43,199 nucleotides of DNA, taken from Chloroflexota bacterium (GTDB taxonomy: Bacteria; Chloroflexota; Limnocylindria; Limnocylindrales; CSP1-4). The translations under genes and the position numbers were made by a program. The notes beneath the pieces are model-generated. The model made no database searches and was not told where the DNA came from. It worked only from the letters and a program-made list of their open reading frames with translations. Positions 8,008 through 16,322 of this stretch are shown piece after piece. The DNA lies in assembly GCA_003158295.1 (NCBI GenBank), contig PMIP01000076.1, positions 15,257 to 58,455 on the forward strand, given 5' to 3'. The stretch's first letter is position 1. Every line of letters begins with the position of its first letter.

Positions 8008-9354
8008 ATGTCCGACCCACGCCCCCAGGCTGAGCTGCCGGGAGCTGCGTCACCGGAGACCCAGAGTTACGAACCGCTGCCTGCCCAGCGTCCTCACTGG
8101 CGGGCGGCCATCGACGGAGGATCGGTCAGCGGCGCCGAGTCGGTCACGCCGGAACGCTGGTTCGAGCCACCTCCGGCGCCTCCCGCTGAACCGCCGGATG
8201 CGGTTCCGGGAGAGTCCGGGTCAGGCGGTCGGGGCCTCGTCGCCGTCCTGCTGATCACTTCGCTGATCGGCGCGGTGCTGGGCGCCACCGGTACGTACGC
8301 CGCTCTCCGGGCGTCGGGCGCGATCGACGGCCGGCAGGCGGCGCCGACGGGTGTCACCGGCCAGAGAGTCACGGTCGAGTCCGATTCGTCGACCGTCATC
8401 GCCGCCGTAGGTCAGGTCAGTCCCGCGGTGGTGCAGATCGTGGCCAACGACGGCGCCGGCACCACGCTCGTGGGCTCCGGGATCATCTACGACGTACGCG
8501 GCTGGATCCTGACCAACAAGCACGTCATCGTCGGCGCCAAGACCATCACCATCCGACTCCCGGACGACCGCCGTGTCGCCGGCACGACCTACGGCGTGGA
8601 CACCCTGACGGACCTGGCGATCGTCAAGATCGATGGTGTCTTCGATCTCGTGGCTGCGCCCATGGGCGACTCGTCCACGCTGCAGGTGGGCCAGTTGGCG
8701 ATCGCCATCGGCAGCCCGAGCGGGCTCGCCTACCCGAACAGCGCTTCGGAGGGGATCATCTCGGCCCTGGGACGCGACGTCACGGTCCCCGGCGACACAA
8801 CCACCACGCCGGACGTGACGACGGACCTGCACGGCCTGATTCAGACCGACGCGGCCATCAACCCCGGCAACAGCGGCGGCCCGCTCATCGATGCGTCCGG
8901 TCGGGTCATAGGCATCACGACCGCGTCGGCCCAACTCGCGACAGGGATCGGCTTCGCCATCCCCGTCAACATCGCCAGGCCGATCATGCAGCAGGCTCTT
9001 GCGGGCGAGAAGCTGGCGCGACCCTTCATCGGAGTCTCATACGTTCTCGTGGACCGCGGCCTGGCAGCCGACATGAGCCTGCCCGTGAACAGCGGCGCAT
9101 GGGTCCACAAGGAGGACTCGTCCGGCAACTCCATCGAGGCGGTGGACCCCGGAAGCCCCGGCGAGAAGGCCGGCATCAAGACCGGCGACATCATCACCAG
9201 CGTCGAGGGCCAGACGATCGACGCATTCCACAGGCTCGAGGACGTGCTGGTGCAGTACGCCCCCGGTCGAACGATCAGCCTGCAGGTATACCGGGGCGGC
9301 GGCACCGTCACGCTTCAAGTCACGCTGGGAACTCGGCCGGATACCGCGAGCTAG
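8008..9354 (+). CDS. HtrA/DegP-like trypsin-type serine protease with PDZ domain
   Basis: A 448-residue S1C-family protease. A Pro-rich cytoplasmic segment leads to one membrane helix (about 76-99), placing the catalytic domain outside the cell. The triad is visible as His172 (TNKHVI), Asp202 (TLTDLAIVK) and Ser289 (GNSGGPL). A PDZ domain at about 340-440 follows, containing PGSPGEKAGIKTGDIITSV. Proteins of this type degrade or refold damaged envelope proteins. The position after a two-component pair matches the CssRS/HtrA type of arrangement and suggests that this gene is a target. Its stop overlaps the convergent folB stop in the tetramer CTAG. Confidence 0.93.
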   Translation: MSDPRPQAELPGAASPETQSYEPLPAQRPHWRAAIDGGSVSGAESVTPERWFEPPPAPPAEPPDAVPGESGSGGRGLVAVLLITSLIGAVLGATGTYAALRASGAIDGRQAAPTGVTGQRVTVESDSSTVIAAVGQVSPAVVQIVANDGAGTTLVGSGIIYDVRGWILTNKHVIVGAKTITIRLPDDRRVAGTTYGVDTLTDLAIVKIDGVFDLVAAPMGDSSTLQVGQLAIAIGSPSGLAYPNSASEGIISALGRDVTVPGDTTTTPDVTTDLHGLIQTDAAINPGNSGGPLIDASGRVIGITTASAQLATGIGFAIPVNIARPIMQQALAGEKLARPFIGVSYVLVDRGLAADMSLPVNSGAWVHKEDSSGNSIEAVDPGSPGEKAGIKTGDIITSVEGQTIDAFHRLEDVLVQYAPGRTISLQVYRGGGTVTLQVTLGTRPDTAS

Positions 9355-9734
9355 TCGCGTCCTCTCGGCGCGCGGCGGGTGATCTCGACCGAAGCGTGGT
9401 CGAGCTCGCCGGGGAGCGGGACGTCCGGCTTGCGGACTCGAACGACCACCTCCTCCACGCCGCTGTCTTCCGAGCCCTCCAGAACCTTCTCGGCAATGGC
9501 CTCGGCGAGAGTCTCGATCAGCTGGCGGCTTGGCCCTTCGACCACGGAGCGGCAGATCTCGAAGATGCCGCGATAGTCGACCGTCTTGTCGAGGTCGTCT
9601 GTGAGGCCGGCCGGCCGCAGGTCGAGATGGAGTTCGACGTCCACCTCGAACGGCTGGGCCATCTCCCTTTCGCCGGCCGAGACTCCATGCCGGCCCTGGA
9701 ACCGCATGTTCGTGAGGGCGATTACGTCGCTCAT
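9351..9734 (-). CDS. folB: Dihydroneopterin aldolase
   Basis: A 127-residue enzyme that cleaves 7,8-dihydroneopterin to 6-hydroxymethyl-7,8-dihydropterin and glycolaldehyde in folate synthesis. Family features are the start IALTNMRFQGRHGV, the segment DDLDKTVDYRGIF and the conserved lysine in VRVRKPDVPLPG. Length is normal for the family. The ATG overlaps the folP stop as ATGA, with GGAG upstream, so it is translationally coupled as the last gene of the folate operon. Confidence 0.95.
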   Translation of the reverse strand: MSDVIALTNMRFQGRHGVSAGEREMAQPFEVDVELHLDLRPAGLTDDLDKTVDYRGIFEICRSVVEGPSRQLIETLAEAIAEKVLEGSEDSGVEEVVVRVRKPDVPLPGELDHASVEITRRAPRGRD

Positions 9735-10606
9735 TCCAGTACTCCTCGGATCACGGCGTCGGAGATGCGCGCGGCCCTGACGTTGGCCCGAACATCGTGG
9801 ACCCGAACGATGTCCGCCCCGGCCGCGATGCCGAGCGCGGTCGTCGCGAGCGTCGCCTCGAGGCGGTCCTCGAGCGGAGCGCCTCCCAGGGCGAAGCCCA
9901 GCGTGGACTTGCGTGACGTGCCGAGCAGGATGGGCTGACCCAGAACGTGCAGCGCCGACAGCTCTCGCAGGACGAGCAGGTTGTGTTTCGGCGTCTTCCC
10001 GAATCCGAAGCCCGGGTCGACGATGAGGTTCTCACGCGGAACGCCCGCGGTCATTGCCCGATCCAGAGCCGCTCGCAGGTCGGCGAGGACTTCGGCGACC
10101 AGATCGCCGTACACGGCCATGACTCGGTTGTGCATGAGGATCAGCGGCACACGTCGCGTGGCGGCGAGGCGGGCCATCGCGTCGTCCGACTCGACGCCCC
10201 AGACGTCGTTGATCAGGACCGCGCCGGCGTCGATGGCGGCCGCCGCGACCGCCGGCTTGGTCGTGTCGACGCTGATCGGGAGGTCCGGCAGGGCGGCGTG
10301 GATCGCCGCGACGGCGGGGATCACGCGCCCCAGTTCCTCCTCTTCGGGGACGGGCTCGTGCCCCGGCCGCGTGGACTCCCCTCCGACGTCGACGATGTCC
10401 GCTCCTTCATCCGCCATCCGACGAGCCTGTGCCACCGCGACTTGCAGGGCCGCACCGTGGCTGCCCGCGACGGTCGCGAGGAGTCCATCTCCGGAGAACG
10501 AGTCCGGGGTGACGTTCACGATGCCCATCACGAAGGTCCGGCTGCCCCATTCGAAGAGACGTCCGCCGATGCGGGTGGGCGCGATGGTGTGTCTCATGTC
10601 TCTCAC
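9731..10606 (-). CDS. folP: Dihydropteroate synthase
   Basis: A protein of about 291 residues that joins p-aminobenzoate to hydroxymethyl-dihydropterin pyrophosphate. The two pterin-binding signatures are present: MGIVNVTPDSFSGDG near residue 27 and ADIVDVGGESTRPG near residue 70. DPGFGFGKT and the C-terminal RVHDV are also typical. The GTG at 10606 overlaps the folC stop as GTGA; an ATG nine bases later (10597) is an alternative start. This is the sulfonamide target enzyme. Confidence 0.95.
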   Translation of the reverse strand: MRDMRHTIAPTRIGGRLFEWGSRTFVMGIVNVTPDSFSGDGLLATVAGSHGAALQVAVAQARRMADEGADIVDVGGESTRPGHEPVPEEEELGRVIPAVAAIHAALPDLPISVDTTKPAVAAAAIDAGAVLINDVWGVESDDAMARLAATRRVPLILMHNRVMAVYGDLVAEVLADLRAALDRAMTAGVPRENLIVDPGFGFGKTPKHNLLVLRELSALHVLGQPILLGTSRKSTLGFALGGAPLEDRLEATLATTALGIAAGADIVRVHDVRANVRAARISDAVIRGVLE

Positions 10607-12009
10607 GGAATGCTCTCCCGTTTGAACGGCGGGGGATCGGGCTGCAGGCTTGGATCGGGCAGGAGAAGGGCTCGAGCCAGCCCAACCAGGTACAGCGAGC
10701 CCGCCACGATCACCGGGCCGCCCCGGCCGCCCCGGCCGCCGCCCCGGCCGTCACTCGAGCCGGCGCCCCGGCCGCCGCCTCCGCCAAGGGCCGCGTCGAG
10801 CGCGTCCGCCGGCTCCGCGATCGTCTCAGCCGATAGCCCAGTCGCCCTCGTCCATCGGGCCGCAAGCTGTTCCGGCGGAAGCGCCCGCTCCACGTCCGGT
10901 GCCGTGGCGATGACTCGGGCCCCGGCCAGGTAAGCGGATCCGGCCAGTGCCCGTGAGACTCCCTCCACGTCCTTGTCGGCCATGACGGCCAGCACCAGCG
11001 TGGGCCGGCCGGACCCCAGGAAAGGGGCCATGTCGTCGAGCGCTTGCGCGAGGCTGGCCGCACCGGCCGGATTGTGAGCGCCGTCGAGCAGGACCTCTCG
11101 CCCGGCGACCTCCACCAGCTCCAGCCGCCCCGGCCAGCGCACGGCTGCGTAGCCGGCCCGGCGTTGTTCCGCGTTCACGCGAGCTATCCCAGCCGCCTCC
11201 AGGGCGTCCAGCGTGGCATCGGCGACGGCCACGTTAGCCGCCTGATGGCGGCCGCGGAGTCCGACCCGTACCCGTCCCAGCCGCCCCAACTCCACTTCGA
11301 TACCGTCACGGTCGAATCCGCGAAGCGGCGCCGGCGGCGCCACGACCAGAGGAGCCCCCACCCGCCGGCTCCTGCGCTCGACGATTCCCAGCGCCGGATC
11401 CCGGGCCCCAGTAACCGCCAGGTCGCCGCGCATGATGATGGCCGCCTTCTCGCGAGCGATCGCCTCGACTGTGAGGCCCAGCCGGTCTGTATGATCGAGC
11501 GAGACGTTCGTGACTACGGCCACGCCACCGTCCCAGGCATGGGTGGCGTCCAGCCTGCCGCCCAGCCCAACCTCGACGACCGCCAGATCAACCCCGGATT
11601 CGGCGAACCAGCGGAACGCGATGGCGGTCAGCAGCTCGAATTCGGTCGGCTCCCCGTGCCGGCGGGCCACCCGATCCGCGACGGCCAGCACTTCGCCGGT
11701 GACCGTCGCGAACGTCTCCGGATCCACCGGCTCGCCGTCGATCTGGAGCCGCTCGCGGTAGGTGACGAGATGCGGTTTGGGCGTCTCACCGATCCGGTAG
11801 CCGGCGGCCCGGAGAGCGGCGCCCGTCAAAGCCAGGACGCTGCCCTTGCCGTTCGTCCCCGCGATCAAGGCGCCGCGGAAGGACCGCTCTGGATGACCGA
11901 GCTCGGCGAGGAGGGCGCGCGTCCGGGAGAGTCCAAGATGGATGCCGAACCGACCCCTGGACTCGAGTGCCTCTAGGGCCTCGGGATAGCTCAGCCGGGC
12001 CGGGCTCAA
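10603..12009 (-). CDS. folC: Bifunctional folylpolyglutamate/dihydrofolate synthase
   Basis: An ATP-dependent ligase that adds glutamate to dihydropteroate and to folates. The P-loop AGTNGKGSV lies near residue 45, followed by the conserved TRPH-type segment, here KPHLVTYRERLQIDG, and later the VEVGLGGRLDATH motif. I choose the TTG at 12009, which overlaps the stop of the preceding small gene as TTGA and gives 468 residues; a GTG at 12042 is the longer alternative. Near the C-terminus, in front of the last conserved strand (VIVAGSLYLVG), is a Gly/Arg-rich low-complexity insertion encoded at about 10714-10785, which is unusual for the family. Confidence 0.93.
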   Translation of the reverse strand: MSPARLSYPEALEALESRGRFGIHLGLSRTRALLAELGHPERSFRGALIAGTNGKGSVLALTGAALRAAGYRIGETPKPHLVTYRERLQIDGEPVDPETFATVTGEVLAVADRVARRHGEPTEFELLTAIAFRWFAESGVDLAVVEVGLGGRLDATHAWDGGVAVVTNVSLDHTDRLGLTVEAIAREKAAIIMRGDLAVTGARDPALGIVERRSRRVGAPLVVAPPAPLRGFDRDGIEVELGRLGRVRVGLRGRHQAANVAVADATLDALEAAGIARVNAEQRRAGYAAVRWPGRLELVEVAGREVLLDGAHNPAGAASLAQALDDMAPFLGSGRPTLVLAVMADKDVEGVSRALAGSAYLAGARVIATAPDVERALPPEQLAARWTRATGLSAETIAEPADALDAALGGGGGRGAGSSDGRGGGRGGRGGPVIVAGSLYLVGLARALLLPDPSLQPDPPPFKRESIP

Positions 12010-12395
12010 TCCTTGGTCAGGTCGTCTTCGTAGAAGACGCACTGGTTGAACCTCGGCGTCAGGCAGACGTCGTTGACGAAGCCTTGCTCGAGGTGAACCC
12101 CGCCTCGGAGCTGACAGCGCGACACGTTCTGCTCCTGCCGTATCAGGGCCTTGAGCAGGTGCGGTGCCTGAATCGGGATCGCGCCGCGGCTGCCCGTCAC
12201 GAAGAAATGAGGGCAGACGTTGCGGCGCAGGCTCGGCAGTCCAAAAGTGCCCCGGCCCGCAGGGAGGCCCGGGTAGCGCCGCGGCTGACCGGTCTCGGCA
12301 TGGGTGAAGGTCGGCAGGCGCGGGCCGGGCCGAGTCGCAACTCGCCCCTCCGGCAGTCGCTGCGGTAGCCTCGGGTCGGGTCGGCCGGGTGTCAT
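12006..12395 (-). CDS. Small four-cysteine protein coupled to folC
   Basis: A protein of up to 129 residues whose last 75 residues look genuinely coding, while the N-terminal part is Pro/Arg-rich and its start is uncertain (ATG at 12395 is the furthest plausible). Four cysteines are spaced as CPHF, then about 33 residues to SRCQL, about 17 to VCLTP and seven to NQC. Such C...C...CL(S/T)...C patterns occur in unannotated Chloroflexota proteins and suggest a bound metal or disulfides. Its TGA overlaps the folC TTG start, which supports both calls and implies translational coupling. I do not recognise the function. Confidence 0.55.
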   Translation of the reverse strand: MTPGRPDPRLPQRLPEGRVATRPGPRLPTFTHAETGQPRRYPGLPAGRGTFGLPSLRRNVCPHFFVTGSRGAIPIQAPHLLKALIRQEQNVSRCQLRGGVHLEQGFVNDVCLTPRFNQCVFYEDDLTKD

Positions 12396-12664
12396 CGGGC
12401 CGATCGGACCCGGAAGGCCGGGCGCGCGGCGCGCGTCTCCGCTATCGAGGATACGGGGCCGATCGGGCTTCGAATCGCGGGCCTGCACTGTCGCCTCGAA
12501 CCTGGGCGAACGCTTCCGGACGCTCGCTCTCTGCAGCAGAGTACATCGTTCCGCCCTCCGCGGGTATGTTCGCCGCGTAACGGCGGAGCGTCCTACTTGG
12601 GAGTAGTCGGCTGGGCTCGGGTGGACCCGAACGATCCATCTCGTGGCCCGGTCTTCACGGATGC

Positions 12665-12670
12665 GACAAT
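12665..12670 (+). promoter_or_regulatory. -10-like box before the Ig-like protein
   Basis: GACAAT preceded by TGC (extended -10 form) ends seven bases before the ATG at 12678. No Shine-Dalgarno sequence lies between them. Confidence 0.35.
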
Positions 12671-12677
12671 ACCGGAC

Positions 12678-13868
12678 ATGCCGATGCGAGAACGACGAGC
12701 CGCGCACGTTCGACCCAGGCCCCCGTCGAGCGACCGGCTTCGAACGGACACGATCCGAACGGACGCCCCGCCTCGTGGCGCCCTCAGGCGGTACGGTCCG
12801 GATCGGTCCGGCCGCGGGACTCGCCTGCCGACGCTCCTCGCCATCGTCGGTGGATGCATCGTCGTCGGCTTCTTCGCCGTGAAGGTCGGCTCCGGGCTCG
12901 TCACGGACGTCACGTCGGCGTTCAGCAGCGCCATGGCGCACCTTTCGTCCCAGGCCCCGGCAACGCTCGCGCCCTCGGGGGCTACTCTCGACACCCCGGT
13001 GCTCGACCCACCGGACAACAACGGCTACGTGAGTCAGACGCCCACGCCGATCCAGGGCACCGCCCCGGGAGGAGCGCTTGGCAAGACCGGTTACTCCGTC
13101 GTCGTTTACCGCGTGGGCAAGGACGGCGCCAGGCAGGAGGTAGCCAAGGTCGCCCTCTCGACGACACGATTCGTGACGCCCCCCATCGCGCTGAACGAGG
13201 GCAACAACGTCTTCGTCGCCACGCTGGAGACCCCGGCTGGGGAAGGCCAGGCGTCACCGCAGGTCACATACATCCTCGACACCACTCCTCCGCCGATCAC
13301 CGTTACGTCGCCAGCCCAGAATGCCCAGCTTTCGGCCGGTTCCGTCGACGTCACCGGCAAGACCGATGCCGGAGTCACCGTCACGATCCGCAACCGCCAG
13401 GCTCCCGGAGGCGCCCAGAGCAACCAGACCGCAGGCACGGACGGCAGGTTCAAGCTGACCGTCCCGGTGGTCGCCGGGCCGAACACGATCGATCTGACCG
13501 CGACGGACCAGGCCGGCAACACGACCAACAGCTCGATCGTGGTCAACCGCTACTACGGCCAGCTGGCCGCTCACCTGACAGCGACTCCGAGCAAGTTCGC
13601 CGCAGCCTCGCAGACCACCGTCTCGGTGGCCATCCACGCCACGTCGGCAAACGGCGGCCCGTTGGCCAACGCGAAGGTGACGTTCACCGTCCAGATCCAG
13701 GGCCTCGGCCCGATCGACTCGCCCGAGCTCACGACCGACGCGACCGGCGTGGCGACCTGGCAGGTGCCCGTCTCCGGCGGGGCGCCCGGAAGCGGGCGGG
13801 CGAGCGTCCTGGTGACGTCGCCGGCCGGAGACGAGGTCAGGGAGACGACCCCGATCACGACCACCTGA
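12678..13868 (+). CDS. Membrane-anchored protein with Ig-like domains
   Basis: A 396-residue protein. An Arg/Pro-rich cytoplasmic N-terminus of about 55 residues precedes one membrane helix (LLAIVGGCIVVGFFAVKV); the remainder is outside. Two repeats of the bacterial Ig-like type follow, with features such as TPTPIQGTAPGGALGKTGYS, then SVDVTGKTDAGVTVTI and NTIDLTATDQAGNTT, like the domains next to cell-wall hydrolases and adhesins. A final domain resembles invasin-type Big_1 (PLANAKVTFTVQ, TTDATGVATWQVP). There is no enzyme domain. The ATG at 12678 follows a -10-like box closely. It is probably a structural or adhesive surface protein. Confidence 0.75.
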   Translation: MPMRERRAAHVRPRPPSSDRLRTDTIRTDAPPRGALRRYGPDRSGRGTRLPTLLAIVGGCIVVGFFAVKVGSGLVTDVTSAFSSAMAHLSSQAPATLAPSGATLDTPVLDPPDNNGYVSQTPTPIQGTAPGGALGKTGYSVVVYRVGKDGARQEVAKVALSTTRFVTPPIALNEGNNVFVATLETPAGEGQASPQVTYILDTTPPPITVTSPAQNAQLSAGSVDVTGKTDAGVTVTIRNRQAPGGAQSNQTAGTDGRFKLTVPVVAGPNTIDLTATDQAGNTTNSSIVVNRYYGQLAAHLTATPSKFAAASQTTVSVAIHATSANGGPLANAKVTFTVQIQGLGPIDSPELTTDATGVATWQVPVSGGAPGSGRASVLVTSPAGDEVRETTPITTT

Positions 13869-13931
13869 GTCGGGGTGCGGGACGCGGCCGGCGCTGCGAG
13901 CGATGCGCTGGCCCGGGGTCGCGATGGCAGC

Positions 13932-13937
13932 TACAAT
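13932..13937 (+). promoter_or_regulatory. -10 box TACAAT before the zinc-ribbon gene
   Basis: TACAAT ends six bases before the ATG at 13944. It is a five-of-six match to TATAAT and leaves no room for a ribosome-binding site, so the message is probably leaderless. Confidence 0.5.
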
Positions 13938-13943
13938 CAAGAC

Positions 13944-14417
13944 ATGGCCAGCTGGCGCTGCCCCCACTGCGGAGCGCCGCAGCCCGAAACGGCGCGGTGC
14001 TGGGTTTGTAGTCGCTCAACGACCTCGTGCGCGAGCTGCCGCCACTTCCGCAAGGGCGTCACCATCCGGCTCGGGTACTGCGGCCTGGACAAGCGACGCA
14101 GCCCGCTCACCGGGGATGAGGAGCGTGCCTGCTGGGAGCGATCCGCGTCCGAAACGTTCGATGGTGTCGCACCCGCCGAAGTCCACCCGGCCGCCGGCCT
14201 CAACCTGTGGGGGGCGCGACCGGTCCAGATGACAGAGGATCCGACGGTCCGGGCCACGGGTATGTGGAGGGAGTTCGACTGGCCGTCGCGCGACCAACCG
14301 GCCCGAACCTCGCACGGACGTTCGATTCGATCGCGACCGTGGGGGCGCGTTCCTGGACAGACGGAGCCCGCCGGCCGGCTCGCCGGGCTCAGGTCGAAGG
14401 CGAGGGGCTGGGGCTAG
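13944..14417 (+). CDS. Small zinc-ribbon protein, function unknown
   Basis: A 157-residue protein. The first 70 residues carry CPHC, CWVC and CASC pairs and further single cysteines (GYCGL, RACWE), consistent with one or two structural zinc sites of the double zinc ribbon type. The rest is Trp- and Arg-containing and has no recognised fold. The ATG at 13944 starts immediately before the first CxxC. The gene is convergent with the PASTA kinase gene and ends five bases from it. A regulatory or nucleic-acid-binding role is possible but not shown. Confidence 0.72.
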   Translation: MASWRCPHCGAPQPETARCWVCSRSTTSCASCRHFRKGVTIRLGYCGLDKRRSPLTGDEERACWERSASETFDGVAPAEVHPAAGLNLWGARPVQMTEDPTVRATGMWREFDWPSRDQPARTSHGRSIRSRPWGRVPGQTEPAGRLAGLRSKARGWG

Positions 14418-14422
14418 AGACC

Positions 14423-16234
14423 CTAGGTAGGGGACGCAGTCGGCGTGGGGGCGGGTGTCGGAGCCGGTGTCGGGGCCGGTGTCGGCGTTGGCGTCGGCGT
14501 TGGCGTCGGCGTTGGCGTGGGAGTTGGCGTGGGAGTTGGCGTGGGAGTCGGAGTTGGAGTCGGAGTCGGGGCGGGCCCCTTCGAAACGATGTAGTCGACC
14601 GTCGTGTTCTTCTGAACCTGGGTCAAGGCTCGCGGGTTGGTGCTGATGACCTGGCCGGACGGGATCGAGGGGTCGTATTGGTCGGTGCGGACGCCGGCCT
14701 GGAGTCCGGCCGTGGCCAGGGCCGCGCGGGCGTCGCTCTCGGTCATTCCGGCCACGTTCGGGACGGCGACCGTCGCCTGACCTTGCAGGATGGTGATGTT
14801 GATCGTATCGCCGCGATGCATCGCGCTGCTGGCGGCCGGGTCCTGCGCCACCACGGTGCCGTCGGCCTGAGTAGTGTCATTGGCCTTGAATGTGAGGGCA
14901 AGACTGAGGCCGCGTTGCTGCGCATCCACCTTGGCCTGGGTGTACGACTCGCTGACCAGGTTGGGCGCGTATACCACGTCGCCACCCTTGCCGGAGAAGA
15001 GCAGCACCACGATCAGGCCGATGATCACGATCAGCAGGATCGCCAGGATTGCCGCGACCCAGGCCCACGGGCTGGCGCCGGACGGTTCGGGCTCCTCGTC
15101 AGTTTCCGGCGGCAGCGTCCTGCGAGCCGGCCGGCGAGCCGGCTCCGGGGCGTATCCGTTCGTCTGGTCGACTCCCGCCTCATAGTTGTCGTACGGGCTG
15201 GGTCCCGTAGCGTAGGCATCCGGCGAGTAGATCACGCGGCTGGTCGCCGGCTGGGGAACGATTGGGCCGGCGCCGGCGAAGCCCGCGGCTCCGAGTCCTC
15301 CTGCCGCCGAAACGGGGAGGCCGCCCGCCGGGGCAGGGGCCGCCGGGGCAGGGGCCGCCGGGGCAGCCGGGGCGGGTGCAGCAGTGTCGGCGTCATCCTC
15401 GTCGATGAAGCGCTCCAGGGCCTCGGCCATCGAGGCCGCCGAGTCGTAGCGATCCTCGGGCGCGGCCGCGAGCGCTTTCAGCGCGATCTCGTCCAGGGCG
15501 GCGGGTATGCCCGCTCGCAGCGCCGACGGTCGGGGTGGAGGACCAGCGCGGCGGGCCAGGGCGATCGCCGCGGGCGTCTCTCCTTCCCACGGCACACGCC
15601 CGGTGAGCATCTGGAAGAACAGGCGGCCCAGATCATCCACGTCGCGGGACTCGCTCGACGCGACCCGTGGGGCCGTGGACGTGCCGCCCTCGGGGGACTC
15701 AGCCTCCTCGTCGATCGCCTCCTTGACGTTCAAGGCGCTGTCGGTGACGGCTGCTTTAGCTCGTGCGATGCCAAAGTCGGTGACCTTGACGTGGCCGTCA
15801 CGCATGACCATGACATTGCGGGCCGTGAGATCGCCGTGGACGATCCCGTGGTCGTGGGCGACAGCCAGGGCCCGCGCGATCTCCGCCGCGGCGCGTGCCG
15901 CCCTGCGCGGAGGAACGGGTCCATTTCGTTCCAGCAACGTTGCCAGGTCGGCCCCGTCCACGTACTCCATGATCACGTACGTGCCGGATGCGTCCGTGCC
16001 GGAGTCGTAGATGGCGACGACGTTCTCGTCGCTGAGGGCCGCGGCCGCGCGCGTCTGCCAGCGGAACTCCGAGAGGAAGTCGGGGTCGTCGGACAGCTCC
16101 GGCCGGAGCAGCTTTACCGCAACGTCTCGGTCCAGCTGGACATCCGCTGCCCGGTAGACCGTCGCCACGGTACCCTCTCCGAGCAACTCGACGAGCCGGT
16201 AACGGCCCCCGATCATGCGTCCGATCTCGGCCAC
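14423..16234 (-). CDS. PASTA-domain Ser/Thr protein kinase (PknB-like), atypical
   Basis: A 603-residue membrane kinase. The N-terminal kinase domain has the glycine loop [10 protein letters not shown] (19-28), Lys41 in VAVKLL, the catalytic loop HGDLTARN (133-140, with HGD in place of HRD), and DFG at 153-155. The usual GT-x-x-YxSPEQ activation and P+1 segment is absent and replaced by an acidic Ser/Glu-rich stretch, after which the domain resumes normally at about 198 with [10 protein letters not shown]. One membrane helix lies near residue 400, followed by two PASTA domains, which in this family sense muropeptides or lipid II, and a long Thr-Pro tail. The GTG start follows GAGGACC. Confidence 0.88.
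   Translation of the reverse strand: MAEIGRMIGGRYRLVELLGEGTVATVYRAADVQLDRDVAVKLLRPELSDDPDFLSEFRWQTRAAAALSDENVVAIYDSGTDASGTYVIMEYVDGADLATLLERNGPVPPRRAARAAAEIARALAVAHDHGIVHGDLTARNVMVMRDGHVKVTDFGIARAKAAVTDSALNVKEAIDEEAESPEGGTSTAPRVASSESRDVDDLGRLFFQMLTGRVPWEGETPAAIALARRAGPPPRPSALRAGIPAALDEIALKALAAAPEDRYDSAASMAEALERFIDEDDADTAAPAPAAPAAPAPAAPAPAGGLPVSAAGGLGAAGFAGAGPIVPQPATSRVIYSPDAYATGPSPYDNYEAGVDQTNGYAPEPARRPARRTLPPETDEEPEPSGASPWAWVAAILAILLIVIIGLIVVLLFSGKGGDVVYAPNLVSESYTQAKVDAQQRGLSLALTFKANDTTQADGTVVAQDPAASSAMHRGDTINITILQGQATVAVPNVAGMTESDARAALATAGLQAGVRTDQYDPSIPSGQVISTNPRALTQVQKNTTVDYIVSKGPAPTPTPTPTPTPTPTPTPTPTPTPTPTPTPTPAPTPAPTPAPTPTASPT
14438..14576 (-). repeat. Simple-sequence tract coding for the Thr-Pro tail
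   Basis: The tract is built from 6- and 12-base variants of GGCGTC and GGAGTT. It encodes about 40 residues of alternating Thr-Pro and Ala-Pro at the end of the PASTA kinase. Units are multiples of three, so length changes would not break the frame. Confidence 0.85.
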
Positions 16235-16322
16235 GAATGGTCCTCTTCGGGCCGGCGCGGGTGCGCCGACGCTGGATGGGACTTGCCCCTCGTTCGTGAA
16301 GCCGCCGACTTCGCTCGGTCGG

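Noticed and set aside
6458-8053. Long minus-strand frame of 531 codons opposite the histidine kinase.
   Set aside because: It is antisense to a gene with complete kinase motifs; its own composition is Arg/Gly/Asp-rich with no domain.
14438-14576. Short-period repeat tract considered as a CRISPR-like or regulatory array.
   Set aside because: It has no spacers, the period is 6-12 bases, and it encodes the in-frame Thr-Pro tail of the kinase.
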